DNA of 6,190 bases from JAHFPN01 sp036559465 (GTDB lineage: Bacteria; Pseudomonadota; Alphaproteobacteria; Rhizobiales; Xanthobacteraceae), in NCBI GenBank assembly GCA_036559465.1, contig DATBTC010000125.1, positions 1-6,190 of the forward strand, given 5' to 3'. The translations under genes and the position numbers were made by a program. Of the stretch, positions 5,443-6,190 are shown one piece after another; within the stretch, counting starts at the first letter, position 1, and the number at the start of each line of letters is the position of its first letter. Under the pieces are notes generated by a model. The model worked only from the letters and a program-made list of their open reading frames with translations, was not told the origin of the DNA and searched no databases.

Positions 5443-6190
5443 ATGGCTGAACTTCCGCGGCTCAACGGCGTCATCCGCGCGCTAGAGGCGGGCCAGGCGG
5501 CCTTCACCGCCTTCTCGCCGGCCGAGATCGACTCGGCGATCGCGATGAGCACGTCGAAGTTCGACGGCGTCGTGTTTGAGATGGAGCACAATCCCTGGGA
5601 CGGCCGGGCGCTGCGCGACTCGCTGCAGTACATGCTGAACCGCGGGCAGATCGCAAAAAGCGGCTCGCTCGCGCCGGCGGTGACGCCGATGGTGCGCATC
5701 CCGGTGAACGGCGTCGAGAAAGGCCAGTGGCACGCCAAGCAAGCGCTCGATCTAGGTTGTTACGGCATCGTCTGGCCGCATATCAGCAATGCCGACGAGG
5801 CCTATAACGCGGTCGCCGCCTGCCGCTATCCGCGGTTGAAGAGCGCGTTGCGCTACGAGCCCACCGGCATCCGAGGCGACGGGCCGACCGGCGCTGTGCG
5901 CTACTGGGGCCTGACGCAGCAAGAATATTACCAGCGCGCCGACGTGTGGCCGCTCGATCCCAAGGGCGAGATTTTCGTCATCCTGCAGATCGAGGACACC
6001 AAGGGCGTCGAGAACCTCGACGATATCCTGAAGCGCGTGCCCGGCATCGGCGCCATCCTGATCGGCGAAGGCGATCTCGGCCAAGAGCTCGGCTTCCCGC
6101 GCCAGTACGAGCATCCAGAGCTGCTCAAGCTGATGGCGCACGTAGTCAAGACCTGCAAGGCGCACAACGTGGTCGTCGGCCATCCGCACG
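5443..6190 (+). CDS. HpcH/HpaI-family aldolase, 3'-truncated by window edge
   Basis: 249 codons are visible and the frame is open at the edge. The protein is a class II pyruvate-dependent aldolase of the HpcH/HpaI (citrate lyase beta-like) TIM-barrel family, which cleaves 4-hydroxy-2-oxoacids to pyruvate plus an aldehyde or oxoacid. Matching E. coli HpaI from memory: base His49 in FEMEHNP (HpaI His45), Arg85 in VRIP (Arg70), and metal ligands Glu184 in LQIED (Glu149) and Asp211 in IGEGDLG (Asp175). Differences are Glu46 where HpaI has Asp42, Glu209 where GPxD is usual, and extra residues near 62-78 and 129-148. The start is fixed by a strong Shine-Dalgarno. It is divergent from ligJ, whose product 4-carboxy-4-hydroxy-2-oxoadipate must be split by an aldolase, so that substrate is a reasonable inference. 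A hydroxy-ketoacid or sugar-acid aldolase of another pathway remains possible. Confidence 0.85.
   Translation, partial: MAELPRLNGVIRALEAGQAAFTAFSPAEIDSAIAMSTSKFDGVVFEMEHNPWDGRALRDSLQYMLNRGQIAKSGSLAPAVTPMVRIPVNGVEKGQWHAKQALDLGCYGIVWPHISNADEAYNAVAACRYPRLKSALRYEPTGIRGDGPTGAVRYWGLTQQEYYQRADVWPLDPKGEIFVILQIEDTKGVENLDDILKRVPGIGAILIGEGDLGQELGFPRQYEHPELLKLMAHVVKTCKAHNVVVGHPH

Noticed and set aside
5376..6189. Minus-strand open frames across the aldolase region
   Set aside because: The plus strand encodes a continuous HpcH/HpaI protein with all catalytic residues and a strong Shine-Dalgarno; the minus frames have no recognisable content.

Overview
The window is GC-rich with strong G/C preference at third codon positions. 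The proteins look like those of soil Alphaproteobacteria (Hyphomicrobiales such as Bradyrhizobium or Rhodopseudomonas relatives, or related uncultured lineages). That placement is inferred from protein character only; no taxonomic marker is present. There is no RNA gene, mobile element or CRISPR array, and coding density is about 95%.

Layout, left to right. Positions 1-3019 carry four tightly spaced minus-strand genes. In transcription order they are a type I (VOC-fold) extradiol dioxygenase (3019-2006), a zinc-free MDR quinone-oxidoreductase-like enzyme (1974-1006), a hydroxycinnamoyl-CoA hydratase/lyase (971-144) and the first 46 codons of an NDP-forming acyl-CoA synthetase (140 to the left edge). 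Across a 51-bp divergent junction lies a plus-strand stand-alone MetE-type methyltransferase (3071-4192). It converges, with 8 bp between stop codons, on a minus-strand LigJ-type 4-oxalomesaconate hydratase (4201-5232). A 210-bp divergent promoter region (5233-5442) separates ligJ from a plus-strand HpcH/HpaI-family aldolase that runs off the right edge (5443-6190).

The set reads as an aromatic-acid (lignin-type phenylpropanoid) catabolic locus. The acyl-CoA synthetase and hydratase/lyase would activate a hydroxycinnamate such as ferulate and shorten its side chain to an aromatic aldehyde plus acetyl-CoA. The dioxygenase would open a catecholic ring. LigJ and the aldolase would act at the lower end, where 4-oxalomesaconate is hydrated and then split to pyruvate and oxaloacetate. 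The MetE-like protein could handle methyl groups released from methoxylated substrates. The window does not show an aldehyde dehydrogenase, O-demethylase, LigAB-type dioxygenase, LigC/LigI, transporter or regulator, so the pathway is incomplete as seen and its real substrate is open.

Main points for a second look: loss of one of the two phenol-binding tyrosines of the hydratase/lyase; a C-terminal extension on the dioxygenase; an HpcH/HpaI aldolase beside ligJ where a LigK-type aldolase would be expected; overlapping divergent promoter signals around 3036-3087; and a 20-bp dyad plus a perfect TTGACA box between ligJ and the aldolase.
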